From Clostridia bacterium (GTDB taxonomy: Bacteria > Bacillota > Clostridia > Oscillospirales > Acutalibacteraceae): DNA of 52,147 bases. Below, one piece after another: positions 23,391 through 31,866 of the stretch. Made by a program: the position numbers and the translations under genes. Under the pieces are notes generated by a model. The model had not been told where the DNA came from, made no database searches, and worked only from the letters and a program-made list of their open reading frames with translations. The DNA is taken from NCBI GenBank assembly GCA_900771085.1, contig CAAGMR010000041.1, positions 1-52,147 of the forward strand, read 5' to 3'. Positions within the stretch are counted from its first letter, which is position 1, and each line of letters starts with the position of its first letter.

Positions 23391-25373
23391 TTATTCAGCA
23401 GCTTCTTCTGCTACTTCTTCTTCAGCAGCTTCTTCTGTTGCCGGCTCAATAAGAGCTCTGATTGAAAGGCTTACGCGCTTCTTGTCATAGTCGATATCAG
23501 TAATCTTAGCCTTTACTGTCTCGCCTACTGTAAGAACTTCCTGTGGCTTTTCAATGCGTCTGTCAGCAATCTGTGAGATGTGAACAAGACCATCAATACC
23601 AGGAATAATGTTAGCGAAAGCACCGAAGTCTGTCATGCCAACGATCTTGGCATCAACTACATCGCCAACTTCGTAAGTCTTTGAAAGAACTACCCATGGG
23701 TTGTCCTCGTCTCTCTTGTAACCAAGAGAAATCTTACCATCATCAAGACCCTTGATGAATACTTCAACAGTGTCACCTACAGCAACAACGTCTGATGGAT
23801 GCTTGATGCGCTTCCATGAGAGTTCTGTGATGTGAATCATGCCGTCAACGCCACCGATATCTACGAATGCACCGTAGTTTGTAAGTGACTTAACAACACC
23901 TGTATATGTCTGGCCAACTTCAGCCTTTTCCCAGAATGCGTTCTTGGCAGCGTCACGCTCAGCAATAAGAAGAGCCTTGATGTTACCAACAGCACGTCTG
24001 CGAGCCTTGTTAACCTCAACAATTTCAAACTTAACCTTTGTCTTGAGAAGTCCGTCAAGAGATTCGCCTCTGCTTACTGTTGCAAGAGAACCAGGTACGA
24101 ATACGCGGATACCCTTTTCAGTAGTAGCGATAAGACCGCCCTTGTTGATGTCAGTAACTGTACCTTCAACAGGTGTCTTTGACTCTACAGCTTCTTCAAG
24201 TTCTGCCCATGCGTTAACGCTGTCGAAACGACGCTTTGAAAGTGTAATGATACCATCGATGTCAGATGTTCTCATGATAACACAGTTAAGCTTGTCGCCA
24301 ACTTTACAATCAGTGGCAGGATCAACTGTAGGATCGTAACTATACTCCTCATATGTAATGATACCGGTCTGCTTACGGCCGGTGATTTCAACCTGAATTT
24401 CAGTTGGGGTGATGCGAACAACTTCGCATTCTACCTTTGAATCGTTGTTTACGTTTGCAAAAGATTCTTCAAGTAAAGCTTCAAAGCTCTCTTCTGCAAC
24501 TGTGATGTTTTCTACTTCTGGCATAGCCTCAAGTACCTCCTTAATAATGGCAGCAGGCGTAGACGCCCCTGCAGTCACACCAATGGTGTTTGCCCCGTTT
24601 AAGAACTCAGCGGAAAGATCGTCCACTGATTCGACGAGACATGTTCTACAGTTTCGATTACAAACGTCGAACAGTTTCATAGTGTTGGAACTGTGTTTCG
24701 CTCCAATAACTATCATACGGTCACAACGCTTGGAAAGTACTTCAGCCTCATTCTGCCGTTCTTCGGTAGCCTTACATATTGTATCAAAAATTGAAGGTTT
24801 TGTACATAAATTTTTTAGTGAAATTATACATTTTTGCCACTCAGACAGACTAAAAGTGGTTTGAGAAACCATTACAACATTTTTTTCACTGATTTCTTTT
24901 GAAAACCGTTCACAAAGTGTTTCCAGTTCCTCAGAGTTTGCCACTACATGTGTTTCACATTTTGCGTGACCGACAATGCTTATAACCTCAGCATGTGTTT
25001 CCTTTCCTGCAATGATGAGAAAGTCTTTCTCGGGATCAAGTCCGGAAACGATTTTATGTATCTTTTTTACAAAAGGACAGGCTACGTCAACATAAGGGAT
25101 TCCCCTGCTTTCGAAGTAGTCATAGACACGCTTTGGAACACCGTGAGCACGAAGAATTACGTGAGCATCATCAGGAATCTTTGTTTCGTCTTCTTCAAAC
25201 TTAAGCCCTTTGAGCTCCAGTTCGTGGTTAACGGTGTTATTATGAACAACCTGCCCCATGGCATATACGTTGTTTTCTTTATCAAGTGTTTCGTTAATGG
25301 TGTTAATTGCTCGCTCAACGCCAAAGCAGAAGCCGGCGTGTTCAGCAAGAATTACATTTGGTCTTTGTCCCAT
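23391..25373 (-). CDS. ispH-rpsA: Fused IspH (HMB-PP reductase) and ribosomal protein S1
   Basis: This 660-residue protein joins the last enzyme of the MEP isoprenoid pathway to an S1-type RNA-binding protein. Residues about 1-285 are IspH/LytB; iron-sulphur cysteines are seen in HAGFCFGVERA, VDVACPFVKK and FDTICKATEERQ. Four S1 domains follow (about 305-645). The last two have the typical TNYGAFVDIGGVDGMIHITELSW and TDFGAFANIIPGIDGLVHISQI. The tail is rich in Glu and Ala. This fusion is known in Clostridia. The start overlaps plsC by 22 bases, and CAGGAG precedes it closely. Confidence 0.96.
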   Translation of the reverse strand: MGQRPNVILAEHAGFCFGVERAINTINETLDKENNVYAMGQVVHNNTVNHELELKGLKFEEDETKIPDDAHVILRAHGVPKRVYDYFESRGIPYVDVACPFVKKIHKIVSGLDPEKDFLIIAGKETHAEVISIVGHAKCETHVVANSEELETLCERFSKEISEKNVVMVSQTTFSLSEWQKCIISLKNLCTKPSIFDTICKATEERQNEAEVLSKRCDRMIVIGAKHSSNTMKLFDVCNRNCRTCLVESVDDLSAEFLNGANTIGVTAGASTPAAIIKEVLEAMPEVENITVAEESFEALLEESFANVNNDSKVECEVVRITPTEIQVEITGRKQTGIITYEEYSYDPTVDPATDCKVGDKLNCVIMRTSDIDGIITLSKRRFDSVNAWAELEEAVESKTPVEGTVTDINKGGLIATTEKGIRVFVPGSLATVSRGESLDGLLKTKVKFEIVEVNKARRRAVGNIKALLIAERDAAKNAFWEKAEVGQTYTGVVKSLTNYGAFVDIGGVDGMIHITELSWKRIKHPSDVVAVGDTVEVFIKGLDDGKISLGYKRDEDNPWVVLSKTYEVGDVVDAKIVGMTDFGAFANIIPGIDGLVHISQIADRRIEKPQEVLTVGETVKAKITDIDYDKKRVSLSIRALIEPATEEAAEEEVAEEAAE

Positions 25374-26074
25374 AACTCCTGAACCTTTGTCATGATTAAC
25401 TTTGAAGCAGCCTTTACTTCTTTGGACTTTCTGACGCCCTCGGTAAAGCCTAAGTCTTCATATTTTATAACCTCACCATAGCGGACAACGCATTTTGGAT
25501 GTTTCTTTTCAACGTCTGATTCAAGATGAATTGAAACAGGAAGAACATCTGACTTTGCGTCTCTTGCAATCATTGCGAATCCGGTCTTGATACCTTCTCC
25601 ATCTACAGGAGGTCTGTTTCTGTAACGGTCACGTGAGCCCTGAGGAAAAATCATAAGCATCTGCTGACCTTCCTCGAGAACTCTCACTGCAAATTTCATT
25701 GCTTCTCTGTCTGCGGAACCTCTTTTAACAGGAAAACCGTTAACAAGATGAAGCATAAGGAATCTGATATAAAAAGCCTGGAAGAATTCGGATTTTGACA
25801 TGAAATATGTTGAACGAGGGTTCTTCATTCCGGCCATAACTGTAATAGGGTCAAAACCATTTACATGGTTTGCAACAATGAGAAGTTTGCCCTTGTCAGG
25901 AATATTTTCAGCTCCAATAAATTCTACGCTTTCGAATTCTTTGGAAAGAAGGAAATTTGCGAGTGGAATAAGCATATGGTTAATCTTTGTATGATCCTTC
26001 AGAGGCTGATTCCAGTCGTATTCATATGGCTTGTCGCTCTGAAAAGGAATCTTCTTAACTTTTGTTGAACTCAT
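25352..26074 (-). CDS. plsC: 1-Acyl-sn-glycerol-3-phosphate acyltransferase
   Basis: This membrane-associated enzyme adds the second acyl chain to make phosphatidic acid. The 240-residue protein has the catalytic motif NHVNGFD (HX4D), the glycerol-phosphate-binding segment FPQGSRDRYR (usually FPEGTR) and VLPVSI. It sits directly after cmk and overlaps ispH-rpsA, the conserved clostridial order cmk-plsC-ispH. Confidence 0.93.
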   Translation of the reverse strand: MSSTKVKKIPFQSDKPYEYDWNQPLKDHTKINHMLIPLANFLLSKEFESVEFIGAENIPDKGKLLIVANHVNGFDPITVMAGMKNPRSTYFMSKSEFFQAFYIRFLMLHLVNGFPVKRGSADREAMKFAVRVLEEGQQMLMIFPQGSRDRYRNRPPVDGEGIKTGFAMIARDAKSDVLPVSIHLESDVEKKHPKCVVRYGEVIKYEDLGFTEGVRKSKEVKAASKLIMTKVQELWDKDQM

Positions 26075-26737
26075 TTACATTCGCTCCTTTGCAAGTGAAT
26101 ATATTTTTTCGGTGACTTCGTCAAAAGTCATCTCGGTAGTATCGAGATAAACAGCGTCCTCTGCAGGTTTAAGAGGAGCAATCTCTCTATGAGAATCATC
26201 ATAATCCCTCTTGTTGATATCGGCAAGCAATTCATCAAAATCAACTATGGTTCCTTTGTCGGCAAGCTGCTTCTGTCTGCGTCTTGCTCTTTCCTCGGGA
26301 CTTGCTGTGAGGAATATCTTAAGATCGGCATTCGGGAGAACCACTGTACCAATATCTCTTCCGTCCATGAGAACGTTGTTTTCCTTTGCGAGATTCTGCT
26401 GAATATCAAAAAGGAAGGCTCTTACTTCAGGGATTGCAGACACCTTGGATGCCGAAGAAGAAACCTCAGGCATTCTGATATCTTCGGAAACGTCCTCTCC
26501 GTTAAGAATTACCTTCTGTGTGCCGTCTTCAAATGCAAGGGAAAGATCTATCTTTGGGAGAAGGTCAATTACTGCCTTTGAGTCAGCAGGATCGATATCG
26601 CTTTTAAGTGCAAACAATGCAATGGAGCGATAAAGAGCTCCTGTGTCGACATAAATGAATTTAAGTTTCGCAGCTGCTGCTTTCGCAATGCTGCTCTTAC
26701 CTGCGCCTGCAGGTCCGTCAATTGCAATATTAAACAT
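26075..26737 (-). CDS. cmk: Cytidylate kinase
   Basis: This kinase phosphorylates CMP and dCMP. The 220-residue protein has the P-loop DGPAGAGKSSIAK, the segment YVDTGALYR, the NMP-binding MDGRDIGTVVLP and a lid with RARRRQKQL. Its stop abuts the plsC start. The upstream gene encodes a flavoprotein, and the operon continues to ispH-rpsA. Confidence 0.96.
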   Translation of the reverse strand: MFNIAIDGPAGAGKSSIAKAAAAKLKFIYVDTGALYRSIALFALKSDIDPADSKAVIDLLPKIDLSLAFEDGTQKVILNGEDVSEDIRMPEVSSSASKVSAIPEVRAFLFDIQQNLAKENNVLMDGRDIGTVVLPNADLKIFLTASPEERARRRQKQLADKGTIVDFDELLADINKRDYDDSHREIAPLKPAEDAVYLDTTEMTFDEVTEKIYSLAKERM

Positions 26738-26763
26738 GTGTGTGTTTACCTCATTTATTATAT

Positions 26764-27996
26764 TCAGGCGTTTTGCCCTGCAAGAACGCCGGTTGAAAAT
26801 GCTATCTGAAGATTGTATCCGCCTGTGTAGGCATCTACATCTATTACCTCACCAGCAAAGAAAAGTCCTTCGACAATTTTTGATTCCATGCTTTTTGGTG
26901 TGATTTCCTTAACGTTGATTCCGCCCGATGTAACAATAGCCTCATCAATAGGACGGAAACCGTCAATGCTGATTTCAAAGTTCTTGAGAAGCTTTATAAT
27001 CTGCTGTCTCTCCTCTTTTGTAAGCTGATTAACCTTCTTGTCGTTTCTGATTTTGCATTTGCGAGCAAATACAGGAATCATTTTACGAGGAAGAAGACCT
27101 CCAAGGCAGTTTATGAAATCCTTATTAGGGTTCTCAGCAAAATCACGCAACAATCTTTCGTTAAGCTTCTCTTCTGAAAGAGCGGGCTTCAGGTCAATCG
27201 AAAGTGTGTATCGCTTATTGTTCAGGTCTCTTGGATGAGAACTTGCTGAAAGAATAACCGGACCGGATACTCCAAAATGAGTAAAGAGCATTTCTCCAAA
27301 ATCAGTGTAAATGGTTTTACCGTTCTCCGCATTAACCACGCTGATTTCAATGTTTCTGAGGGAAAGGCCCTGCATTTCCTTACAGGAACCGTCCTTTGAA
27401 ACCAATGGTACCAGAGAAGGCTTAACCGGAGTTATAGTGTGACCCAGTTCCATTGCAAGTTTATACCCGTCACCTGTTGAACCGGTTCTCGGGTAAGAGC
27501 TTCCGCCGGTTGCGATGATAACAGAATCAGCAGAAAAAATGCCACATTTTTCAGTTTCAACGCCTTTTACTTTACCATTCTCGGTAAGGATGCGAATTAC
27601 CCTGTCATTGACCCTCTTAACATGTGACTTTCTGAGATACCTGTCCATGGCATCAACAATATCCTGCGCTTTGTCAGAAACAGGAAATACTCTGTCTCCT
27701 CTCTCAACTTTAAGAGGAACACCGAGCTCTTCAAATAACGCCATGGTATCAGTGGGCATAAAGTTCTTAAATGCACCGTAAAGGAATTTACCGTTTACAG
27801 GTACATTTTCGATAAGCTCATTAATATTCAGTTTATAGTTTGTCAGATTGCATCGGCCTTTACCGGTGATAAGCACCTTACGTCCGATTCTCTGATTCTT
27901 TTCAATAAGAGTGACTGCGTTGCCGTTCTTTGCGGCTTCGCAGGCAGCGAGGCAGCCTGCTGCCCCTCCACCTATCACGATTACATTACCGTACAT
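26764..27996 (-). CDS. HI0933-family FAD-dependent oxidoreductase (BaiN-like)
   Basis: This 410-residue flavoprotein has an N-terminal FAD-binding motif VIGGGAAGCLAACEAAK and LITGKGRCNLTN, which is typical for the HI0933/BaiN/RdsA family. The C-terminus has the second FAD motif FFAGEVIDVDAYTGGYNLQIAFSTG. Members include a bile-acid dehydrogenase-like enzyme and an enzyme linked to rRNA modification, so the substrate is uncertain. It lies one base after the RpiR-type regulator and 26 bases before cmk. Confidence 0.88.
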   Translation of the reverse strand: MYGNVIVIGGGAAGCLAACEAAKNGNAVTLIEKNQRIGRKVLITGKGRCNLTNYKLNINELIENVPVNGKFLYGAFKNFMPTDTMALFEELGVPLKVERGDRVFPVSDKAQDIVDAMDRYLRKSHVKRVNDRVIRILTENGKVKGVETEKCGIFSADSVIIATGGSSYPRTGSTGDGYKLAMELGHTITPVKPSLVPLVSKDGSCKEMQGLSLRNIEISVVNAENGKTIYTDFGEMLFTHFGVSGPVILSASSHPRDLNNKRYTLSIDLKPALSEEKLNERLLRDFAENPNKDFINCLGGLLPRKMIPVFARKCKIRNDKKVNQLTKEERQQIIKLLKNFEISIDGFRPIDEAIVTSGGINVKEITPKSMESKIVEGLFFAGEVIDVDAYTGGYNLQIAFSTGVLAGQNA

Positions 27997-27997
27997 T

Positions 27998-28870
27998 TTA
28001 ATTCTCTGATTCTTCTAATTTTTCATAAACTTCGTACTGGTCCCAAACCTTTTCGAGATCGACGAATGCCTGTTTTACCTCATCAGTTCTCTGACGTGCA
28101 ACGCTTAACATAAGTGCATTAATGATGCTCAGCGGAGCTACGAGTGAATCCATGAAAGATGTCATTTCACTCTTTGCAATAAGGACATTATCTGCAAGAG
28201 AAGCAATAGGTGCATTTTCATTGTCTGTTATGGCAACTATCTTTGCGCCCTTGTCTCTGGCAAAGCTTAAAACATTGTAAACCTGCTTGGAATAACGCGG
28301 AAAACTGAGAGCTATGCAAACGTCATCCGGGCTGATCTTTATTATCTCTTCGAACATCTCACTTTCAGAGTTGGAAGAAATAAGTCGAACGTTGGTGAAA
28401 ATCATTTTAAAATAAAAATACATGAAACTTGCAAGTGAAGCTGATGATCTTACACCGATAATGTAAATTTTTTTGGCAGAGTTTATGGTTTCAGTAGCCT
28501 TTTTGAAATCTTCTCTTGAAATATTTGCAAGACTGTCTTTGATCATGTCTATATCTTTAGTGAGAACTCTATCGATAATTTCATCATTGGAAATCTGCGA
28601 CAGTGATACTTCTATACGCTGTGGAGTGGTAAGCTTGCCTTTAATGGTTTCTCTAAGTGCCTGCTGGAACTCAGGATAGCCTTCAAATCCCATTGTTGAA
28701 GCAAATCTCACAACTGTGGAAACACTGATACCTGTCTCCTCACCAAGTCTGGCAGCAGTAAGATATGCAGCTATTTCATAGTTTTCAAGTATGTAGTCAG
28801 CAATTACCTTGTGACTTTTTGACATGGAAGGATATGATTCTTCAATGCGGGAAATTAATGTTGATTTCAT
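27998..28870 (-). CDS. MurR/RpiR-family transcriptional regulator
   Basis: This 290-residue regulator has an N-terminal RpiR helix-turn-helix domain (about 1-77), with LGEETGISVSTVVRFASTMGFEGYPEFQQAL as its core, and a C-terminal SIS phosphosugar-binding domain (about 105-260, KIYIIGVRSSA, IALSFPRYSKQV). Such proteins respond to phosphosugars. It is the first gene of the unit running to ispH-rpsA. A link to those housekeeping genes is not obvious, and it may act elsewhere. Confidence 0.9.
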   Translation of the reverse strand: MKSTLISRIEESYPSMSKSHKVIADYILENYEIAAYLTAARLGEETGISVSTVVRFASTMGFEGYPEFQQALRETIKGKLTTPQRIEVSLSQISNDEIIDRVLTKDIDMIKDSLANISREDFKKATETINSAKKIYIIGVRSSASLASFMYFYFKMIFTNVRLISSNSESEMFEEIIKISPDDVCIALSFPRYSKQVYNVLSFARDKGAKIVAITDNENAPIASLADNVLIAKSEMTSFMDSLVAPLSIINALMLSVARQRTDEVKQAFVDLEKVWDQYEVYEKLEESEN

Positions 28871-28999
28871 TATTTAAACCCCTTAAAAATGAAAGAAATT
28901 GGTTTTGCTATTTTCATATATCATACCGCAAATACTATTGCGTTTCAAATAAATAAACATTAAAATATATGGGATAATTAATTGATGTGGAGGATATCA

Positions 29000-30055
29000 A
29001 TGGACTCTAACAAAAAGCAGAAAACCATTGGGGATTTCGAGAATAAAGCTCAGTACATTGCCTATCTCGAAAACAGCATCGAAGTACTTGAGGAAAGAAA
29101 TGAAAAGCTTTACAGCGACTGTGTTTCATTCGCTCAGAAGCTTAACAGTATTAAAACATCCGGCATTTTAGACGAAGACATTGGTGGTCTTAAAAGAGAA
29201 AACCGTGATGCAAAAAATGAAATTGACGAATTAAGCCAGCTTGTTTCAAGACTTTCGACTGAGAATAAAAAGTTGAAAAAAAGAATAAGGAAGCTTGAAG
29301 CAAAGCCTCAGGTTGAAGAATACAAAAAGGACCCGAACGACATTCCGATTTCAAAGGTAACCGAAACTGCTGAAGTTGCTGACTACAATTACAGCCCGGA
29401 ACCTCAATATGAAGAACCATACTATGAGGAACCTGTCTATGAACCTGAAGAAGTCGAAGAAGAGTTTACTCCTGAAGAATATTATGAGTATCTCGAGCCT
29501 TCAGAATCCCGCAAGACTTTCAGAGGTATCATCATTACCCTTCTTGTTGCAGTGATTCTTGTTGGCATATTCAGTTCTGTCTGCAGTGTGTTCGGTCACT
29601 TCAAAAAGGACTCTTTCCCTGCAGGATACCGTTTCTATACCGTTAACAATACCAATATGACACCGGACATCGATTACAACGATGTTGTTGTTGCAAAGAA
29701 CGTTCCGGTTGAAAAACTTGGCATTGGCGATATTGTCATTACAGCAAAAGACGGCAGAACAATCGGCAACCTTAAGGCAATTACCGTTTCAGGTGATTAC
29801 AAATATCTGACAGTGGTTGATAACAAAAACCAGGAGTTCCAGATTGACGAAACACAGTATCAGGGTAAAGCCGTTTACAGACTTGCCAAAATCGGTAAGG
29901 TTGCATCTTATGCCGTAACTCATGTTTACAACTTCTTTGGCATGATTATTGCAATCATCCTTCTTCTCATAGCAATTCTTATTCTTGTTCCTACAAGAAA
30001 AGCCAGAAAAAGAAAGTTTGGCAGGGACTATGATTACGACGACCTCGCAATATAG
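29000..30055 (+). CDS. Coiled-coil membrane protein with inactive signal-peptidase-like domain
   Basis: This 351-residue protein has coiled-coil segments (about 18-105), an acidic Tyr/Glu/Pro-rich stretch (about 125-168), a membrane segment (about 174-196), an extracytoplasmic domain (about 200-305) and a second membrane segment (about 311-332) with a basic tail. The outer domain aligns by eye with S26 signal peptidases of the archaeal/SipW type: VNNTNMTPDIDYNDVVVAK, then LGIGDIVITAKDGRTIGNLKAI. The catalytic Ser before Met is Asn219 and the later His is Asn257, so it is probably not a protease. GTGGAGG six bases before 29000 fixes the start. It is monocistronic with its own terminator. Function is unknown. 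Confidence 0.72.
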   Translation: MDSNKKQKTIGDFENKAQYIAYLENSIEVLEERNEKLYSDCVSFAQKLNSIKTSGILDEDIGGLKRENRDAKNEIDELSQLVSRLSTENKKLKKRIRKLEAKPQVEEYKKDPNDIPISKVTETAEVADYNYSPEPQYEEPYYEEPVYEPEEVEEEFTPEEYYEYLEPSESRKTFRGIIITLLVAVILVGIFSSVCSVFGHFKKDSFPAGYRFYTVNNTNMTPDIDYNDVVVAKNVPVEKLGIGDIVITAKDGRTIGNLKAITVSGDYKYLTVVDNKNQEFQIDETQYQGKAVYRLAKIGKVASYAVTHVYNFFGMIIAIILLLIAILILVPTRKARKRKFGRDYDYDDLAI

Positions 30056-30090
30056 ATAAATTGTAAACTATTTACTTGTTCACTATTAAC

Positions 30091-30116
30091 AAAACGGTTG
30101 CACACGCAACCGTTTT
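30091..30116 (+). terminator. Terminator after the coiled-coil membrane protein
   Basis: AAAACGGTTGC (30091-30101) and GCAACCGTTTT (30106-30116) form an 11-pair stem with a four-base loop, followed by TGTTGTTTTTTTG. Confidence 0.93.
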
Positions 30117-30140
30117 TGTTGTTTTTTTGACTAGAATTTG

Positions 30141-30169
30141 TTGAAACAGCATAACATTCGTGTTAAAGT
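30141..30169 (+). promoter_or_regulatory. Promoter of the epimerase-like gene
   Basis: TTGAAA (30141-30146), a 17-base spacer and TAAAGT (30164-30169), 38 bases before the start codon. Confidence 0.55.
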
Positions 30170-30207
30170 AGAAGACGTATGATAATTTAATCTAGGAGGA
30201 TTTTCAA

Positions 30208-31752
30208 ATGGCAAACAAAACCGTATTTATTACCGGTGCTTCCGGTAACATGGGTTATGCTACATTCAAGCAGATCCGTGAAAACCGCCCTGAACTCAAC
30301 ATCAATGTTCTTCTCAGAAAGAGCCAGAAGAACAAGGAACTTTTTGCTGATTGTCTTGGCGATCCACGCATTAAGATTATCTGGGGTGACTTTGAAGATT
30401 ACGATGCAATCCTTGAAGGTGTCACAGGTGCATCTTATGTTCTTCATATCGGTGGTCTCGTATCACCTGCAGCTGACTACTATCCTAAGAAGACTCTTAA
30501 GATCAACGTAACAGCTGCTGAAAACATCGTTAAGGCTGTTAAGGCTCAGCCAAACCCTGACGATATCGCTGTTTGCTACATCGGTACTGTTGCTGAAACA
30601 GGTAACCGTCCTGTAGGCATTCACTGGGGACGTACAGGCGACCCTATCAAGTGCTCAATCTATGACCACTATGCTGTTTCTAAGGTTAATGCAGAACTTG
30701 TATTTGCAGAATCAGGCCTTAAGAAATGGGTATCAATGCGTCAGTCAGGTATTCTCTACCCTCGCATTCTTAAGAACATGGACCCTATTATGTTCCACGT
30801 TCCAATGCAGGAATGCCTTGAATGGGCTACAGTAGATGACTCTGCTGTTCTTATGGAACACTTCTGCAACGATGATATTCCTGAAGAGTTCTACAGAAGC
30901 TTCTACAACATTGGTTCTGGTGACGAATACAGACTTACTCTTTATCAGTTTGAAGACCTCCTTCTTAACGCTATCGGCATGGGCCGTGACGCTTCCAAGA
31001 AAGTATTCAAGCCAAACTGGTTCATCGACAGAAACTTCCACGGTCAGTGGTATGCTGACTCTGATGTTCTTGACAACTATCTCCACTTCCGTCAGAACAT
31101 CCCTGTAGAGACATACTTCAAGAACATGGCTAAAGAAGTTGAATGGTGGTATCAGCTTTCTGCATTTGTTCGTATCCCTGGTATTTCTCAGCTCGCTCGC
31201 GAAGGCCTCGGCATGCTCGCTAAGGATAAGCGTTTCGGTACAAGAACATGGATCAAGAACAACGATACAGAGCGTATGGTAGCTTACTGGGGTGACACAG
31301 AGTCCTTCGGTATGGATCACTACAAGACTCTTTCTGACAATTGGGACGATTGGGATCTTACACCTCCTAACAGAGCTATCACAGAAGCTGACAAGTATAA
31401 ACTCGATCATGGTTATGACGAGAGCAAGAAGCTTGAAGAACTCACTGTTGAAGATCTTCAGAAGGCAGCTGAATTCCGTGGCGGTAAATACCTCATGGAA
31501 GAAGCAAAGGATCCTTACTGCTCTTGCACAGAGTGGGAATGTGCATTTGGCCACAAGTTCCACATGTCTGTAAACTCAGTTCTTAAGGGCGGTCACTGGT
31601 GCCCAGAGTGCCATCCATTCCCATGGAACTACGATGCTATCGCTAAGAAGAACCCATTCTTCGCTCAGGTTTGGTATGCAGACCACGGCAAGAACGAAGA
31701 CTTCGTACATGGCGAAGAAATCTACAGAGATTACGACGAATACAAGAAGTAA
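30208..31752 (+). CDS. NAD-dependent epimerase/dehydratase-like protein with C-terminal zinc-ribbon-like segment
   Basis: This 514-residue protein has an extended-SDR fold (about 1-300): TGASGNMGYATF binds the dinucleotide and YDHYAVSK gives the YXXXK pair. The length after about residue 330 is unusual. The tail includes a Cys/His cluster (about 425-472): CSC, WECAFGHKFHMSV and HWCPECHP. This recalls the small W-C-GH...CPxC zinc ribbons found in nuclease-like and hypothetical proteins. The substrate is unknown. TAGGAGG precedes the ATG. It is flanked by terminators and is its own unit. Its codons are rich in strong choices, suggesting high expression. Confidence 0.8.
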   Translation: MANKTVFITGASGNMGYATFKQIRENRPELNINVLLRKSQKNKELFADCLGDPRIKIIWGDFEDYDAILEGVTGASYVLHIGGLVSPAADYYPKKTLKINVTAAENIVKAVKAQPNPDDIAVCYIGTVAETGNRPVGIHWGRTGDPIKCSIYDHYAVSKVNAELVFAESGLKKWVSMRQSGILYPRILKNMDPIMFHVPMQECLEWATVDDSAVLMEHFCNDDIPEEFYRSFYNIGSGDEYRLTLYQFEDLLLNAIGMGRDASKKVFKPNWFIDRNFHGQWYADSDVLDNYLHFRQNIPVETYFKNMAKEVEWWYQLSAFVRIPGISQLAREGLGMLAKDKRFGTRTWIKNNDTERMVAYWGDTESFGMDHYKTLSDNWDDWDLTPPNRAITEADKYKLDHGYDESKKLEELTVEDLQKAAEFRGGKYLMEEAKDPYCSCTEWECAFGHKFHMSVNSVLKGGHWCPECHPFPWNYDAIAKKNPFFAQVWYADHGKNEDFVHGEEIYRDYDEYKK

Positions 31753-31761
31753 TAAAATTTC

Positions 31762-31784
31762 AGGCCCGAGTGTTTCTCGGGCCT
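31762..31784 (+). terminator. Terminator after the epimerase-like gene
   Basis: AGGCCCGAG (31762-31770) and CTCGGGCCT (31776-31784), followed by GTTTTTTAA. Confidence 0.93.
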
Positions 31785-31803
31785 GTTTTTTAATGTGTTT
31801 TAT

Positions 31804-31832
31804 TTGTAATAGCACTTTCCGTATGATAAAAT
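31804..31832 (+). promoter_or_regulatory. Promoter of the uracil permease gene
   Basis: TTGTAA (31804-31809), a 17-base spacer ending in TGA, and TAAAAT (31827-31832), an extended -10. The leader is about 30 bases, with no room for a PyrR or purine-riboswitch element. Confidence 0.6.
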
Positions 31833-31866
31833 AAACGGGATTAAAAATGAATAGGGGTAATCATTT

